IMG/VR virus record: IMGVR_UViG_3300048924_000619 | Location: 1 to 64,000 of that record | Reading direction: 5' to 3' (one strand) | Source: a virus | DNA: 64,000 nt | In this document: positions 24,025 through 30,987 of the stretch, piece by piece | How the letters are laid out: every line of letters begins with the position of its first letter | Numbering within the stretch: the first letter of the stretch is position 1 | Translations under genes and position numbers: made by a program | Notes under the pieces: model-generated | What the model saw: only the letters and a program-made list of their open reading frames with translations | What the model was told of the DNA's origin: nothing | Database searches by the model: none

Positions 24025-24315
24025 TCAGACGCTCTCGACCTTGACGCCGACGATCTGAGCGAGCGCCTGCAGGAGGTCGCCGCCGTACGAGCAACCGGAG
24101 CCGTATCCGCCGTCGCCGAGTGGCGGGTCAAACGCGTCGCTGTCAGACGCGAGGAGGTTCCCCTCTTCCCATTCTTCGTAGTCGTTGGGGGCTTTGCTGT
24201 AGGGAAACGGATTTTTGGACGGGTGCAAACGGTGCAGCGTCCACCCGTCGTTATCGACGATCGCGACGCAGCCGGGGTTCGCCTTGATGATCTCGGCGAG
24301 GTTTTTCGTGGTCAC
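24025..24315 (-). CDS. Hypothetical acidic protein
   Basis: A 96-aa acidic protein (NLAEIIKANPGCVAIVDNDGWTLHRL, then DYEEWEEGNLLASDSDAFDPPLGDGGYGSGCSYGGDLLQALAQIVGVKVESV). The GTG start has GACAACGACTGTGACC-type leader without strong Shine-Dalgarno. A copy of the composite repeat lies just upstream. Function unknown. Confidence 0.65.
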   Translation of the reverse strand: MTTKNLAEIIKANPGCVAIVDNDGWTLHRLHPSKNPFPYSKAPNDYEEWEEGNLLASDSDAFDPPLGDGGYGSGCSYGGDLLQALAQIVGVKVESV

Positions 24316-24327
24316 AGTCGTTGTCTC

Positions 24328-24411
24328 CGAGTCGGACTGAAATTCCAGCCCGCGGAAATTGCTGAGAGATCAGGCGCGCTCGTCGACGCGGCTGGCGGTT
24401 TTGCTGGCGGT
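24328..24411 (-). repeat. Composite repeat copy 2
   Basis: CGAGTCGGAC (24328-24337), CGCGGAAATTGCT (24351-24363) and the 20-mer (24392-24411; ACCGCCAGCAAAACCGCCAG on the coding strand) lie in the same order and spacing as in the 21738-21835 copy. The 20-mer encodes TASKTAS near the C-terminus of the neighbouring gene. Confidence 0.75.
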
Positions 24412-24915
24412 TTCGTTGCCCCGGCAGCACCAATGAGAGCCATCCCGGCCTCTCCAAAGGCGCATGCAGCGACAGCGAATTCCGGCGGTGAGCTTGCGGT
24501 AGCCGTCGGGCGGATCCCATGCGAAGGGGCCTTCTTTCGGCGGCTCAGGCGGCTCTGGGATGCGGGCGCCGATCTCCAGCTCGTTCGGTTGGAAGCGATG
24601 CGAGTCGCCGGGGAGCAGGAACGTGCCGGCGTCGAATTGTGCGGGCTCCCACGGGCTAGGTTCACCTTCGCCGCCGAGCACCCTCACCCAATAGGTGCCG
24701 CCCTCGACGGGCGCGTTCGGGTCGACGACGCGCAACATGATGTGAGAGCCGGAGCCGGACATGATGCGCTCTAGCTGCAGGCCGGGCTTCACCTTGATCA
24801 TGTCGGACATGCGGAGCGTGGTTTCGCCGTCGGCCCGCAGCACGAGCGCAATTACGAGCTCGCGGAGCTGCTCACGCTCCTGCTCGGGCGTGGGGACGTA
24901 CAGAACACTGGCCAT
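24370..24915 (-). CDS. Hypothetical protein with TASKTAS repeat-encoded tail
   Basis: A 181-aa protein. N-terminal helix (PTPEQEREQLRELVIALVLRADGETTLRMSDM), a beta-rich middle (HIMLRVVDPNAPVEGGTYWVRVLG), then a Cys-rich GIRCRCMRLWRGRDGSHWCC segment and the repeat-derived tail TASKTASRVDERA. GGAGG precedes the ATG. Function unknown. Confidence 0.7.
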   Translation of the reverse strand: MASVLYVPTPEQEREQLRELVIALVLRADGETTLRMSDMIKVKPGLQLERIMSGSGSHIMLRVVDPNAPVEGGTYWVRVLGGEGEPSPWEPAQFDAGTFLLPGDSHRFQPNELEIGARIPEPPEPPKEGPFAWDPPDGYRKLTAGIRCRCMRLWRGRDGSHWCCRGNETASKTASRVDERA

Positions 24916-24966
24916 GTCGGCCTCCAGGAAGGGGACGCCAGGCGCGAGGCCCGGCGCCCGTGGGGC

Positions 24967-25161
24967 CTAGGCGGCGCGGAGAGTGCTGGGGCGGGTCTTG
25001 CGGGTCTGGCCGTCGTCGCCCTTTACGTGGGCCCAGATGCCGCCGCCGCGAGCCTTGCCGAGATCCTCAAGGCGCTCGACGGTGCCGGTCACGTCCTTCG
25101 GATAGCGGCCCGTGGTGGTATAGGCGACCCGGTCACCGGCCTTGAAGTTCACTTCGCTCAT
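24967..25161 (-). CDS. Small SH3/KOW-like protein
   Basis: A 64-aa protein: NFKAGDRVAYTTTGRYPKDVTGTVERLEDLGKARGGGIWAHVKGDDG is a small beta barrel pattern (G-D-R-V...G-T-V-E). It is first gene of the 25-kb leftward operon, about 60 bases behind the conserved promoter-like box. AAGGAAAG precedes the ATG. It may bind nucleic acid; this is inference. Confidence 0.7.
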   Translation of the reverse strand: MSEVNFKAGDRVAYTTTGRYPKDVTGTVERLEDLGKARGGGIWAHVKGDDGQTRKTRPSTLRAA

Positions 25162-25221
25162 CTGGACTTTCCTTGCATGCGTCTCTGAACGCTGCGCAAG
25201 GGTCGGGCGAATAGTTCCCGA

Positions 25222-25260
25222 ATTCTAGGCGGATACCGGGGACTTCGCGGGCAGTCGCGG
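25222..25260 (-). promoter_or_regulatory. Promoter-like box of the 25-kb leftward operon
   Basis: On the minus strand ATCCGCCTAGAAT lies about 60 bases before the 25161 start. It is near-identical to the 17718 leader over 30 bases, with GTTCCC/GAAGTCC-type repeats upstream. Confidence 0.6.
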
Positions 25261-25318
25261 GAACATGACCTCTGGAACCTTGACTTTTGGGCCCGCCTGT
25301 GAGCATATTGGGGCTTCG

Positions 25319-25376
25319 GGCCCCCTGGGTCTGTCCACATGCGGGCGTCGTAACCCGCGGGCAGATCCAGGGGGCC
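25319..25376. repeat. Long imperfect hairpin
   Basis: 15-base arms (25319-25333 and 25362-25376) pair with one G-T wobble. Inside, GCGGG (25341-25345) pairs with CCCGC (25354-25358). No T-run follows on either strand, so it is not a standard terminator. Confidence 0.7.
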
Positions 25377-25398
25377 TTCGCCGTTCCTGGATCCGGAC

Positions 25399-25769
25399 CG
25401 GTACACATCCGACCCTTGAATTAATTAGGGATTTCGAGATTTGTACCGGCCGCCCGGAAAGCGGTACAAAATCCGGTACACGCTAAGGCGTTGAACCGAA
25501 ACGCGAAATCGCGATTTGTACCGATGTACCGGCCATCTCCGAAAATATACCCAGCATGCGCGTGATGGATCCCCATCGCGTGATACCCCATGCCTGATAT
25601 ATCCCTCTCACGGGGGGTCTATATTTCTATTTATATCGGTACATCGGTACATATAGATAATAATAGAGCAAAAACAGATAGTTAGATTGTACCGCTTTTT
25701 GTACCGGTTTTTCGCTCCGTGGGACAAATGCAGAAAAGCCCAGCGAACTCTGAGGCTTGCACTGTACCG
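25399..25769. repeat. Iteron-like cluster of eleven TGTACCG heptamers
   Basis: Copies in either orientation start at 25399, 25442, 25462, 25474, 25517, 25525, 25637, 25645, 25688, 25700 and 25763. An extended form is GATTTGTACCGG. The perfect palindrome AAATCGCGATTT (25506-25517) abuts one copy. Chance would give well under one copy in this span. AT-rich DNA lies within the cluster. Confidence 0.85.
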
Positions 25770-26008
25770 GTCTGGCCTCGCAGGCCCATCAAGCCCCGCC
25801 AACCCGGCGAATATGCATCCCCCAGGTTCCCGCGACTTCCCAAGTATTCGCCTGCCGCTCTGCGAGTGCCCGCGAACGCCCGCCTATCCTTGAGACAATA
25901 AAGCCCGACGCGTGAGACCCCTTTTGGCAGGGGTAAGGCCGTCCAGTCTCCAGCGGCCCTCACCGGTCTAGTCAACCGGGCCCCCTCCACCTTCCGAGGG
26001 GTTCGCAC

Positions 26009-26611
26009 GTGGCTCACGCCCGCAAACAGGTCGAGACGCTTCCGCCGCCGCCGGGCCCCGCCCGCGACGCTGACGGCGTCTCGTACCTGGAGGACGCCAG
26101 CGCTCCGGGGCTGAAGTTCTTCCGGTGCGAACCCCACCGCGCCACGCTGTCGATGAAGGGGTGCGCCGGCCGCTGGATCGAGGCGCAGGTTGCGAGCGGG
26201 GAGGCCAGCGAGCGCCTCACAGCCTGCCGCAGCTGCCCGATCGGCGCCGCGCACGCCGGATATGCGCCGGTCCGATATTCCCCGTATTTCGGGACGTCGA
26301 TCTGTCCCCGCCACGGGGGCGGCACGACGCGCATGATCGGCAATCGGGTCTGCGTCAGCTGCTACAACCGCCAGCGGGAAATGAAGGCGGGGAAGAACGC
26401 TCGCGGCAATAAGCCCGTTGAGCTGCTCCAGAACCCGCTGCGCGCCCTCGAGCTTCGCCTCGAGGTCGACGGGACCGCGCGCCGCTTCCGCGACCGCGAG
26501 ACGTCCAGCTCCACCGAAACCATGGTCCAGGTGCTCCGCACGACGAAGGGCGAAATCGCCTTCGGCTTCTCGGGCTCGGACCGCCAACTCCGTCAAGGGA
26601 GGCTGTTTTGA
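26009..26611 (+). CDS. Cysteine-rich hypothetical phage protein
   Basis: A 200-aa protein, first gene of the rightward middle operon. It has FFRCEPHRATLSMKGCAGRW, LTACRSCPIGAAHAGY, TSICPRHGGGTTRMIGNRVCVSCYNRQRE, which together could bind two zinc ions. The C-terminal ~50 residues are beta-rich. GAGGGG lies 8 bases before the GTG start. Similar proteins occur in other phages, without a function known to me. It borders the candidate origin. Confidence 0.75.
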   Translation: MAHARKQVETLPPPPGPARDADGVSYLEDASAPGLKFFRCEPHRATLSMKGCAGRWIEAQVASGEASERLTACRSCPIGAAHAGYAPVRYSPYFGTSICPRHGGGTTRMIGNRVCVSCYNRQREMKAGKNARGNKPVELLQNPLRALELRLEVDGTARRFRDRETSSSTETMVQVLRTTKGEIAFGFSGSDRQLRQGRLF

Positions 26612-26778
26612 GCCTGTCAGATCAGGCCGACGCGCTCGCGTCGTTCTTCGCTATCGCCATCGCGGTCGGGGCCTTCGTCAAGGCCGTGATCGACACGGTG
26701 GCCGGGCGCCTGACGCCCATGGTGGTTGCGCTCTTCCTCATCGGCCTGGCGGTCGTCTTGCGCTGGATCGGCGAATAA
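26608..26778 (+). CDS. Small two-span membrane protein
   Basis: A 56-aa product reading SLSDQADALASFFAIAIAVG..., then AGRLTPMVVALFLIGLAVVLRWIGE. Two hydrophobic segments (~11-28 and ~39-52) are separated by a short loop. The TTG start overlaps the previous stop and is preceded by AGGGAGG. The stop overlaps the next start as TAATG. It could be holin-like by size and topology, but it is far from the lysis genes expected elsewhere. Confidence 0.65.
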   Translation: MSLSDQADALASFFAIAIAVGAFVKAVIDTVAGRLTPMVVALFLIGLAVVLRWIGE

Positions 26779-26936
26779 TGGCGGCCGTCCTCACCCTGGC
26801 GATGCTGTTCGTCTTCGCCGGCGCGGCGACCGCCTGGTCGCTGTTCGTCTGGCTCCTAGTCGCGATCATGTTCTGGGTCATCGCCCTGCTGGCGGCGGCC
26901 TGGGAGCGGGTCGCCCGGACCTTCCGCCGTGGCTGA
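26778..26936 (+). CDS. Small two-span membrane protein
   Basis: A 52-aa, almost wholly hydrophobic protein (MAAVLTLAMLFVFAGAATAW, SLFVWLLVAIMFWVIALLAAA) with a basic end WERVARTFRRG. The ATG overlaps the preceding TAA. Together with the gene before it, it forms a pair of small membrane proteins. Function unknown. Confidence 0.65.
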   Translation: MAAVLTLAMLFVFAGAATAWSLFVWLLVAIMFWVIALLAAAWERVARTFRRG

Positions 26937-27198
26937 ACACGTCTGGGCCATCACGGACCATGTGTGCCTGAGCTGCTTCGGCCGGGTGCTGGAGTCCAAG
27001 CCCAAGGACGGTCCGCGGAAATTCCGCTGCTCGAATTGCGGTGTCGAGGGCGAGGGGCGGCAAGGCCTCTCGCACCCGCCGATCTGCGCGTGCGGGTCGA
27101 GGCTCGGGAAGCGCGACGCCGGGATCCGCTGCGTCCGCAATGAGCGGCCGCGGCCCGAATTTCCCTCTGAAATTATTGCTCGCGAGGTCCGCTCATGA
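26929..27198 (+). CDS. Double zinc-ribbon protein
   Basis: An 89-aa protein with VCLSCFGRVLESKP...FRCSNCGVEGEG (first ribbon) and ICACGSRLGKRDAGIRC (second). Such small ribbons often bind nucleic acid or act as adaptors. The GTG start lies within the previous gene. Function unknown. Confidence 0.65.
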   Translation: MAEHVWAITDHVCLSCFGRVLESKPKDGPRKFRCSNCGVEGEGRQGLSHPPICACGSRLGKRDAGIRCVRNERPRPEFPSEIIAREVRS

Positions 27199-27392
27199 AT
27201 TTCGGAAAAATCCTCTTGGGCGTGGCGGCCGTGGTCGCAGCCTGGAAATTCGGCGAGGCGGCCAAGTCGGTCGGCCGGGCGCAGGAGATCCGCGCCCACG
27301 GCTATGCGGAGCTGGCCGAAGCGCATGCCACGGCGATCATCGACGAAATCGGCCTCGGCGCCGATGACGACGAAGAGCCGACGGTGCACTGA
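27195..27392 (+). CDS. Small membrane-anchored protein
   Basis: A 65-aa protein: MNFGKILLGVAAVVAAWKFGEAAKSVGRAQEIR is an N-terminal membrane anchor, followed by a helix and an acidic tail (GLGADDDEEPTVH). Overlaps both neighbours by 1-4 bases. Function unknown. Confidence 0.65.
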   Translation: MNFGKILLGVAAVVAAWKFGEAAKSVGRAQEIRAHGYAELAEAHATAIIDEIGLGADDDEEPTVH

Positions 27393-27808
27393 TGCGCACC
27401 CGGTTCGAGCCGATGCGCCCCTGGACGCGGTCGCACGAGAAATTCGCCGACGCCTGGGGCGAGCTCGGAATTGCGTGCGCGGCGAGCCCCTGGTGGGCCG
27501 GTGGCAAGCTGTCGAATTGGCTGTTCGTCCGCTGGGGCGTCCACACGATCCGGGAGTTGACGCCGGCGCAAGCGCGGGCCGGCTGCCGTCAGCTGAACGC
27601 GTGGCGCGCCAGCGTCGAGGGGCGGACGCAGGGCTTTCGCGAATATCCCCGCCAGTGGCGGCGTAACCGTCGGGTGGCTGCAGCGTACCGGACCGCCAGC
27701 AAAACCGCCGGTGCCACCCTCGAGAAATCCGAAAACCTCATTGTTGGCGTGGCCTTAGCGGGCCTTGGCCGACTCATGCCGACCGAGTCTGATCATGCTG
27801 AACGCTGA
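27392..27808 (+). CDS. Hypothetical protein with repeat-encoded segment
   Basis: A 138-aa basic protein (HEKFADAWGELGIACAASPWWAGGKLSNWLFVRWGVHTIRELTPAQA...). TASKTAGATLEK near the C-terminus is encoded by a copy of the ACCGCC 20-mer. Trp-rich. Function unknown. Confidence 0.65.
   Translation: MRTRFEPMRPWTRSHEKFADAWGELGIACAASPWWAGGKLSNWLFVRWGVHTIRELTPAQARAGCRQLNAWRASVEGRTQGFREYPRQWRRNRRVAAAYRTASKTAGATLEKSENLIVGVALAGLGRLMPTESDHAER
27692..27711 (+). repeat. ACCGCC 20-mer copy
   Basis: Reads ACCGCCAGCAAAACCGCCGG and encodes TASKTAG. A degenerate CCGACTC...CGAGTC hairpin follows near 27770. Confidence 0.75.
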
Positions 27809-28052
27809 AGACCTCCGCCGGATCGGCGAAGCCGCGCACGCTGCTCCCTTCCATACGCGCGTCGAGATCTGGCCCAGCGGGCTGGAAATCCGCGCGGTCA
27901 GTCGCAGCATCCCGGACGCCAAGTTCGTGACGGCGGCGAAAATGGTCGCCCACGATTGGATCTCGACGCTCAGCTGTCCTGTCGACGTCGTGCTCAAGGA
28001 AATCGAAAGCGTCAACGCTCAGGTCGCTGCCGAGCTGAGGGCGGCGCGCTGA
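27795..28052 (+). CDS. Small hypothetical protein
   Basis: An 85-aa protein (LNAEDLRRIGEAAHAAPFHTRVEIWPSGLEIRAVSRSIPDAKF, then a helix VDVVLKEIESVNAQVAAELRAA). It overlaps its upstream neighbour by 14 bases and the next start by 1 base (TGATG). Function unknown. Confidence 0.65.
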   Translation: MLNAEDLRRIGEAAHAAPFHTRVEIWPSGLEIRAVSRSIPDAKFVTAAKMVAHDWISTLSCPVDVVLKEIESVNAQVAAELRAAR

Positions 28053-28798
28053 TGCCCCACGGCAAAAACATCGCCGGCCGGACGTTCGGCGGCCTGACCG
28101 CGGTCGCTCCGACCCCGCGCCGCACCCATGGGTCCGTGGTCTGGCAACTCCGCTGCGGATGCGGAACGTCGGTAGAGCGGGCCATGCGCTACCTCTCGGC
28201 GTCCGAGGAAAAGGGGTGGGCGCCAAGCTGCGGCTGCCTCACCCGCGGACGAGCAAGTGCATTTGCGATCGACCTGACCGGTGCACGCTACGGCCGGCTC
28301 AAGGTGATCTCCTGCGAGGACGCGAAGGGGCAGGGCCTCCGCTGGCGCTGCGAATGCGACTGCGGAAATTTCACGATCGCCCGGACCAAGGATCTCCGCG
28401 CCGAGACGACGACCAGCTGCGGGTGCGGTCGAGGTGCGGGCGCCCGCCGCCGCCAGCCGGCCGAGTGGCGCGGCGGCACGATCGAGAACGGCGAGAAATT
28501 CGGCCGCCTGACGGTCGGTTTCTTGGTCTGCCTGGAAAATGGCGCGCGCCACTACTGGTGCGACTGCGCCTGCGGCGGGGGGAAGGTCGTCCGCGGCGGC
28601 CTTCTGGTCAGCGGTCAAACGAAATCCTGCGGCTGCCTGCGCGGCCGGCCGGCGGCGGCGAAAAAGGCCGAAGCCCGCCAGCGCGCCATTCAAACCGCCG
28701 GCAAAACCGCCAGCTCCCTGAAGGCTGACGCCAAAACCCGCTTGGAACTCAACGCGGAAATGGGCCGCGGCCGATTCACCTCCAGCGAGTCCGCCTGA
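28052..28798 (+). CDS. Protein with three tandem Cys-rich (zinc-knuckle) repeats
   Basis: A 248-aa protein with three copies of one unit: FGGLTAVAP...WQLRCGCG...SCGCL, YGRLKVISC...WRCECDCGNF...SCGCG, and FGRLTVGFL...YWCDCACGG...SCGCL. Single or double copies of this unit occur in phage AP2/HNH-type DNA-binding proteins. Here no nuclease or AP2 domain is attached. The tail contains TAGKTASSL from an ACCGCC repeat copy. Probably DNA- or RNA-binding; inference. Confidence 0.75.
   Translation: MPHGKNIAGRTFGGLTAVAPTPRRTHGSVVWQLRCGCGTSVERAMRYLSASEEKGWAPSCGCLTRGRASAFAIDLTGARYGRLKVISCEDAKGQGLRWRCECDCGNFTIARTKDLRAETTTSCGCGRGAGARRRQPAEWRGGTIENGEKFGRLTVGFLVCLENGARHYWCDCACGGGKVVRGGLLVSGQTKSCGCLRGRPAAAKKAEARQRAIQTAGKTASSLKADAKTRLELNAEMGRGRFTSSESA
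28692..28711 (+). repeat. ACCGCC 20-mer copy
   Basis: Reads ACCGCCGGCAAAACCGCCAG and encodes TAGKTAS near the end of the triple-repeat protein. Confidence 0.75.
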
Positions 28799-29355
28799 TG
28801 TTCACGGTCCCCGCAAAAGACGAGGCCGGCTCGCCCTGGCCGATTTTCGAGGCGCTGCTGCGCTCAACCGACGAGCTCTCCGAGCTGTCCGCCATGATGG
28901 AGTCGGAAATCACCGTCGCCTTCATGTTCCGCTTCGGCGAGTGGAGCAGCCAGGGCCGGGAAATTCTCGGCAAGTGCTACTGCGGCCCGTCGGCGCAAGG
29001 CGACCTGCGGCCGCTGTTCGAGCAGCTGCTCGAGGATACGCTCGGCTATTACCCGAATTTCCTGATCCTGCTGAACGGCCAGTGGTGGGAAGACGCCAGC
29101 GATCTGCAGCGGGAAATCCTGGTCTGCCACGAGGCGCTCCACGCCGGGCACGCCAAGGACAAATTCGGGTCGCCGCGCTTTCACCGCGAGACCGGCCAGC
29201 CGATCCCGTGCATCCGCCCGCACGACGTCGAGGAATTCACCTCGATCGCTGAGCGCTACGGCCCGTGGAAATCCGACGTGGCCGAATTCGCGGCGGCGCT
29301 CGCCCGCCATGCCCAACCCAAAGCTCCGTCGGCGCCGCCGGCGGACGTGTTCTGA
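28798..29355 (+). CDS. Putative phage metallopeptidase
   Basis: A 185-aa protein that matches the phage metallopeptidase family. The zinc motif is CHEALHAGH with His111, Glu112 and His115, followed by KDKFGSPRFHRETGQPIPC and HDVEEFTSIAERYG. An early segment, FMFRFGEWSSQGREILGKCY, is also typical. The substrate is unknown; such proteins are widespread in phages and may remove host factors. The ATG overlaps the previous stop. Confidence 0.85.
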   Translation: MFTVPAKDEAGSPWPIFEALLRSTDELSELSAMMESEITVAFMFRFGEWSSQGREILGKCYCGPSAQGDLRPLFEQLLEDTLGYYPNFLILLNGQWWEDASDLQREILVCHEALHAGHAKDKFGSPRFHRETGQPIPCIRPHDVEEFTSIAERYGPWKSDVAEFAAALARHAQPKAPSAPPADVF

Positions 29356-29387
29356 AGCGGTGACACGGGTGTCAGCGTCACCTCTGG

Positions 29388-29395
29388 GTCGTGAC
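29388..29395 (+). promoter_or_regulatory. GTCGTGAC motif
   Basis: Leftmost intergenic copy of the late-region motif, in a gap rich in GTGAC/GTCAC inverted repeats (GTGACA-CGGG-TGTCA, 29370-29384). Confidence 0.5.
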
Positions 29396-29449
29396 ACTCC
29401 CTTGTCACCTGGAGGCGCGGCCGATTCGGCCCGCCAAGGGAAATTCCAG

Positions 29450-29596
29450 GTGCGTACGAAAAATCCCCCAAAGCCCCCGGCGAATAATCCGTACCGGCTG
29501 CGCGCCATGCTGCTGGCCAGCCATTCGCGGGGCGCGATGCTCCACTGTCTCGGCGCCTACCAGATGCTCGCCGACATGAAGGCGACCGCCCAATGA
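29450..29596 (+). CDS. Small hypothetical protein
   Basis: A 48-aa basic protein (RTKNPPKPPANNPYRLRAMLLASHSRGAMLHCLGAYQMLADMKATAQ). The GTG start has AAGGG about 8 bases upstream. It ends 1 codon inside the next start. Its short length leaves doubt. Confidence 0.5.
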   Translation: MRTKNPPKPPANNPYRLRAMLLASHSRGAMLHCLGAYQMLADMKATAQ

Positions 29597-29964
29597 GCGG
29601 CCGCACGGAAGATTACGTCCGCGTCGAGGGTGCGGCGATGCGCCAGAATATTTCGAGGGTGGCGCTGTCGCATGGGTCTGAGATCGCCCTCCTGGTGGCC
29701 AAGCGGGTCGTCTGGGAATTGGCCGATCTGATCGGCGAGACCCACGGCCCGACCGTGGTTCACGAAATGCTGGGCGAGGCCAAGGCGGGGTTCCAGCTCG
29801 ACATGGCGCCGCCGATCAAGTTGGACCGCGGCCCCGATACGATCGAGCTGCTCGTCAACGCGGTCGAGGGCCTCTCGACCATCACCAACCAGAACCGCGA
29901 AGTCATCGTGACCCTGGCTTCGGCGATCGGCGCGCTCGCGGACGAGGTGCGCCGTGGTCGCTAA
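29593..29964 (+). CDS. Helical hypothetical protein
   Basis: A 123-aa, mostly helical protein (MRQNISRVALSHGSEIALLVAKRVVWELADLIGETHGPTVVHEML, then TIELLVNAVEGLSTITNQNREVIVTLASAIGALADEVRR). ATG overlaps the previous stop. Function unknown. Confidence 0.7.
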   Translation: MSGRTEDYVRVEGAAMRQNISRVALSHGSEIALLVAKRVVWELADLIGETHGPTVVHEMLGEAKAGFQLDMAPPIKLDRGPDTIELLVNAVEGLSTITNQNREVIVTLASAIGALADEVRRGR

Positions 29965-30136
29965 GTACCTCGCGGACCATTGCGCCGGCGAATGCCTCTA
30001 CCCGCTGCCGGTCGCGGATGACCCGCCGGACCGCGACATGAGCCGCCAGCTGTTCTGCTGCGAGCCGGTCGAGGCCAAGGGCGAGCGCTACTGCCGCACC
30101 CACAACCAGATTTCTTACCCGGGGCGCCGGCGGTGA
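29954..30136 (+). CDS. GcrA C-terminal-like zinc-motif protein
   Basis: A 60-aa protein. GECLYPLPVADDPP...QLFCCEPVEAKGERYCRTHNQISYPG follows the pattern at the C-terminus of alphaproteobacterial GcrA (C-x-x-P...FC...YC-x-x-H...Y). The GcrA N-terminal HTH is missing. In GcrA this end is the sigma-contacting side, so the protein could compete with host GcrA. That role is inference; the motif is plainly visible. Confidence 0.6.
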   Translation: MVAKYLADHCAGECLYPLPVADDPPDRDMSRQLFCCEPVEAKGERYCRTHNQISYPGRRR

Positions 30137-30165
30137 ACCCGCCTGCCATTCAGGAGACGCATAGC

Positions 30166-30987
30166 ATGCGCAAGGTCAAAAAGATGGCCATGCCGGGAAT
30201 TGAACCCGGCATGGCAGACACGCCGGAGCCGATTTTCGAGGACGTGGATCCGACCACGCTCCTGGTGGACGAGGTCTATCAGCGCAAGCTGTCCGAACGG
30301 TCCGTCTCGCTGATCCGGAAGATGGTCGGCACGTGGGATTGGCGGAAGTTCCAGCCGCCGACCGTGGCGAAGACCGACGCTGGTCTGATGGTGCTCGACG
30401 GCCAGCACACGGCGATCGCTGCTGCGTCGCACCCGATGATTTCCAAGATCAAGGTCAAGGTGGTCGCGGCGCCTGACGTCCAGGCTCAGGCTAAGGCCTT
30501 CGTCGGCCTGAACCGCGACCGCATTAACCTGACGACGACGCAGATGCACCAGGCGGCCGTCGCCGCCGGCGACGAGGACGCGCTGACCATCAAGCAGGTT
30601 TGCGAGCGGGCTGGCGTTAGGGTGCTGAATTGCCCGCCGGGCGGCGGCGCGTTCAAGCCCGGCGACACGATGGCCGTGACGGCGATCGGCGCACTGATCA
30701 GCCGCCGCGGGGCGAAGGGCGCGCGCGAGGTGCTCGAGGTACTCGCCAACGCCCGCTGTGCGCCGGTGAGCCAATCCGGGATCCGCGCTGTCGAGTGCCT
30801 GCTGTACGATCCGGAATATGCGGGACAGGTTCTGGCGCCGGACATCACATCAGCGCTGCTGAAGCTCGGCCAGGCGGCCGACCAGGAAGCGCGCGTGTTC
30901 GCGGCCGCCCACAACGTCCAGATCTGGCGCGCCTTGACCGTGGTGCTCTTCAAGGGAGCTCGCCGTGGACGTCGCCGCGCGGCTTGA
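30166..30987 (+). CDS. ParB-like nuclease-fold protein
   Basis: A 273-aa protein. TTLLVDEVYQRKLSERSVSLIRKMVGTWDWRKFQPPTVAKTDAGLMVLDGQHTAIAA is the ParB/sulfiredoxin-type domain, with DGQH in place of the usual GERR-type box. The helical rest could bind DNA. Three starts are possible: GTG 30133 (overlap with previous gene), ATG 30166 (AGGAG upstream, used here) and ATG 30211. A tRNA-T-arm-like hairpin lies between the last two. A possible binder of the TGTACCG cluster; not shown. Confidence 0.75.
   Translation: MRKVKKMAMPGIEPGMADTPEPIFEDVDPTTLLVDEVYQRKLSERSVSLIRKMVGTWDWRKFQPPTVAKTDAGLMVLDGQHTAIAAASHPMISKIKVKVVAAPDVQAQAKAFVGLNRDRINLTTTQMHQAAVAAGDEDALTIKQVCERAGVRVLNCPPGGGAFKPGDTMAVTAIGALISRRGAKGAREVLEVLANARCAPVSQSGIRAVECLLYDPEYAGQVLAPDITSALLKLGQAADQEARVFAAAHNVQIWRALTVVLFKGARRGRRRAA
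30187..30215 (-). other. tRNA 3'-end-like stem-loop, antisense
   Basis: A perfect 11-bp stem with a 7-base loop. On the minus strand it reads CCGGG-TTCAATT-CCCGG flanked by GCCATG/CATGGC, which is a canonical T-arm running into an acceptor-like strand ending GGCCA, then CTTTTT. No other tRNA parts are found nearby. It may be an attachment-site remnant or an antisense terminator. Confidence 0.6.

Larger units (their letters stand above)
25162..26008. other. Divergent intergenic region, candidate replication origin
   Basis: No credible gene lies in this 847-bp gap between a leftward and a rightward operon. It holds a promoter-like box, a 58-base hairpin, eleven TGTACCG heptamers and an AT-rich stretch (about 25610-25690) in otherwise GC-rich DNA. 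Iteron-like repeats next to AT-rich DNA at a divergence point is the classic look of a replication origin or partition site. Confidence 0.6.

Noticed and set aside
25399-25769. CRISPR array
   Set aside because: The repeats are only 7 bases, occur in both orientations and are irregularly spaced; no cas genes are present.
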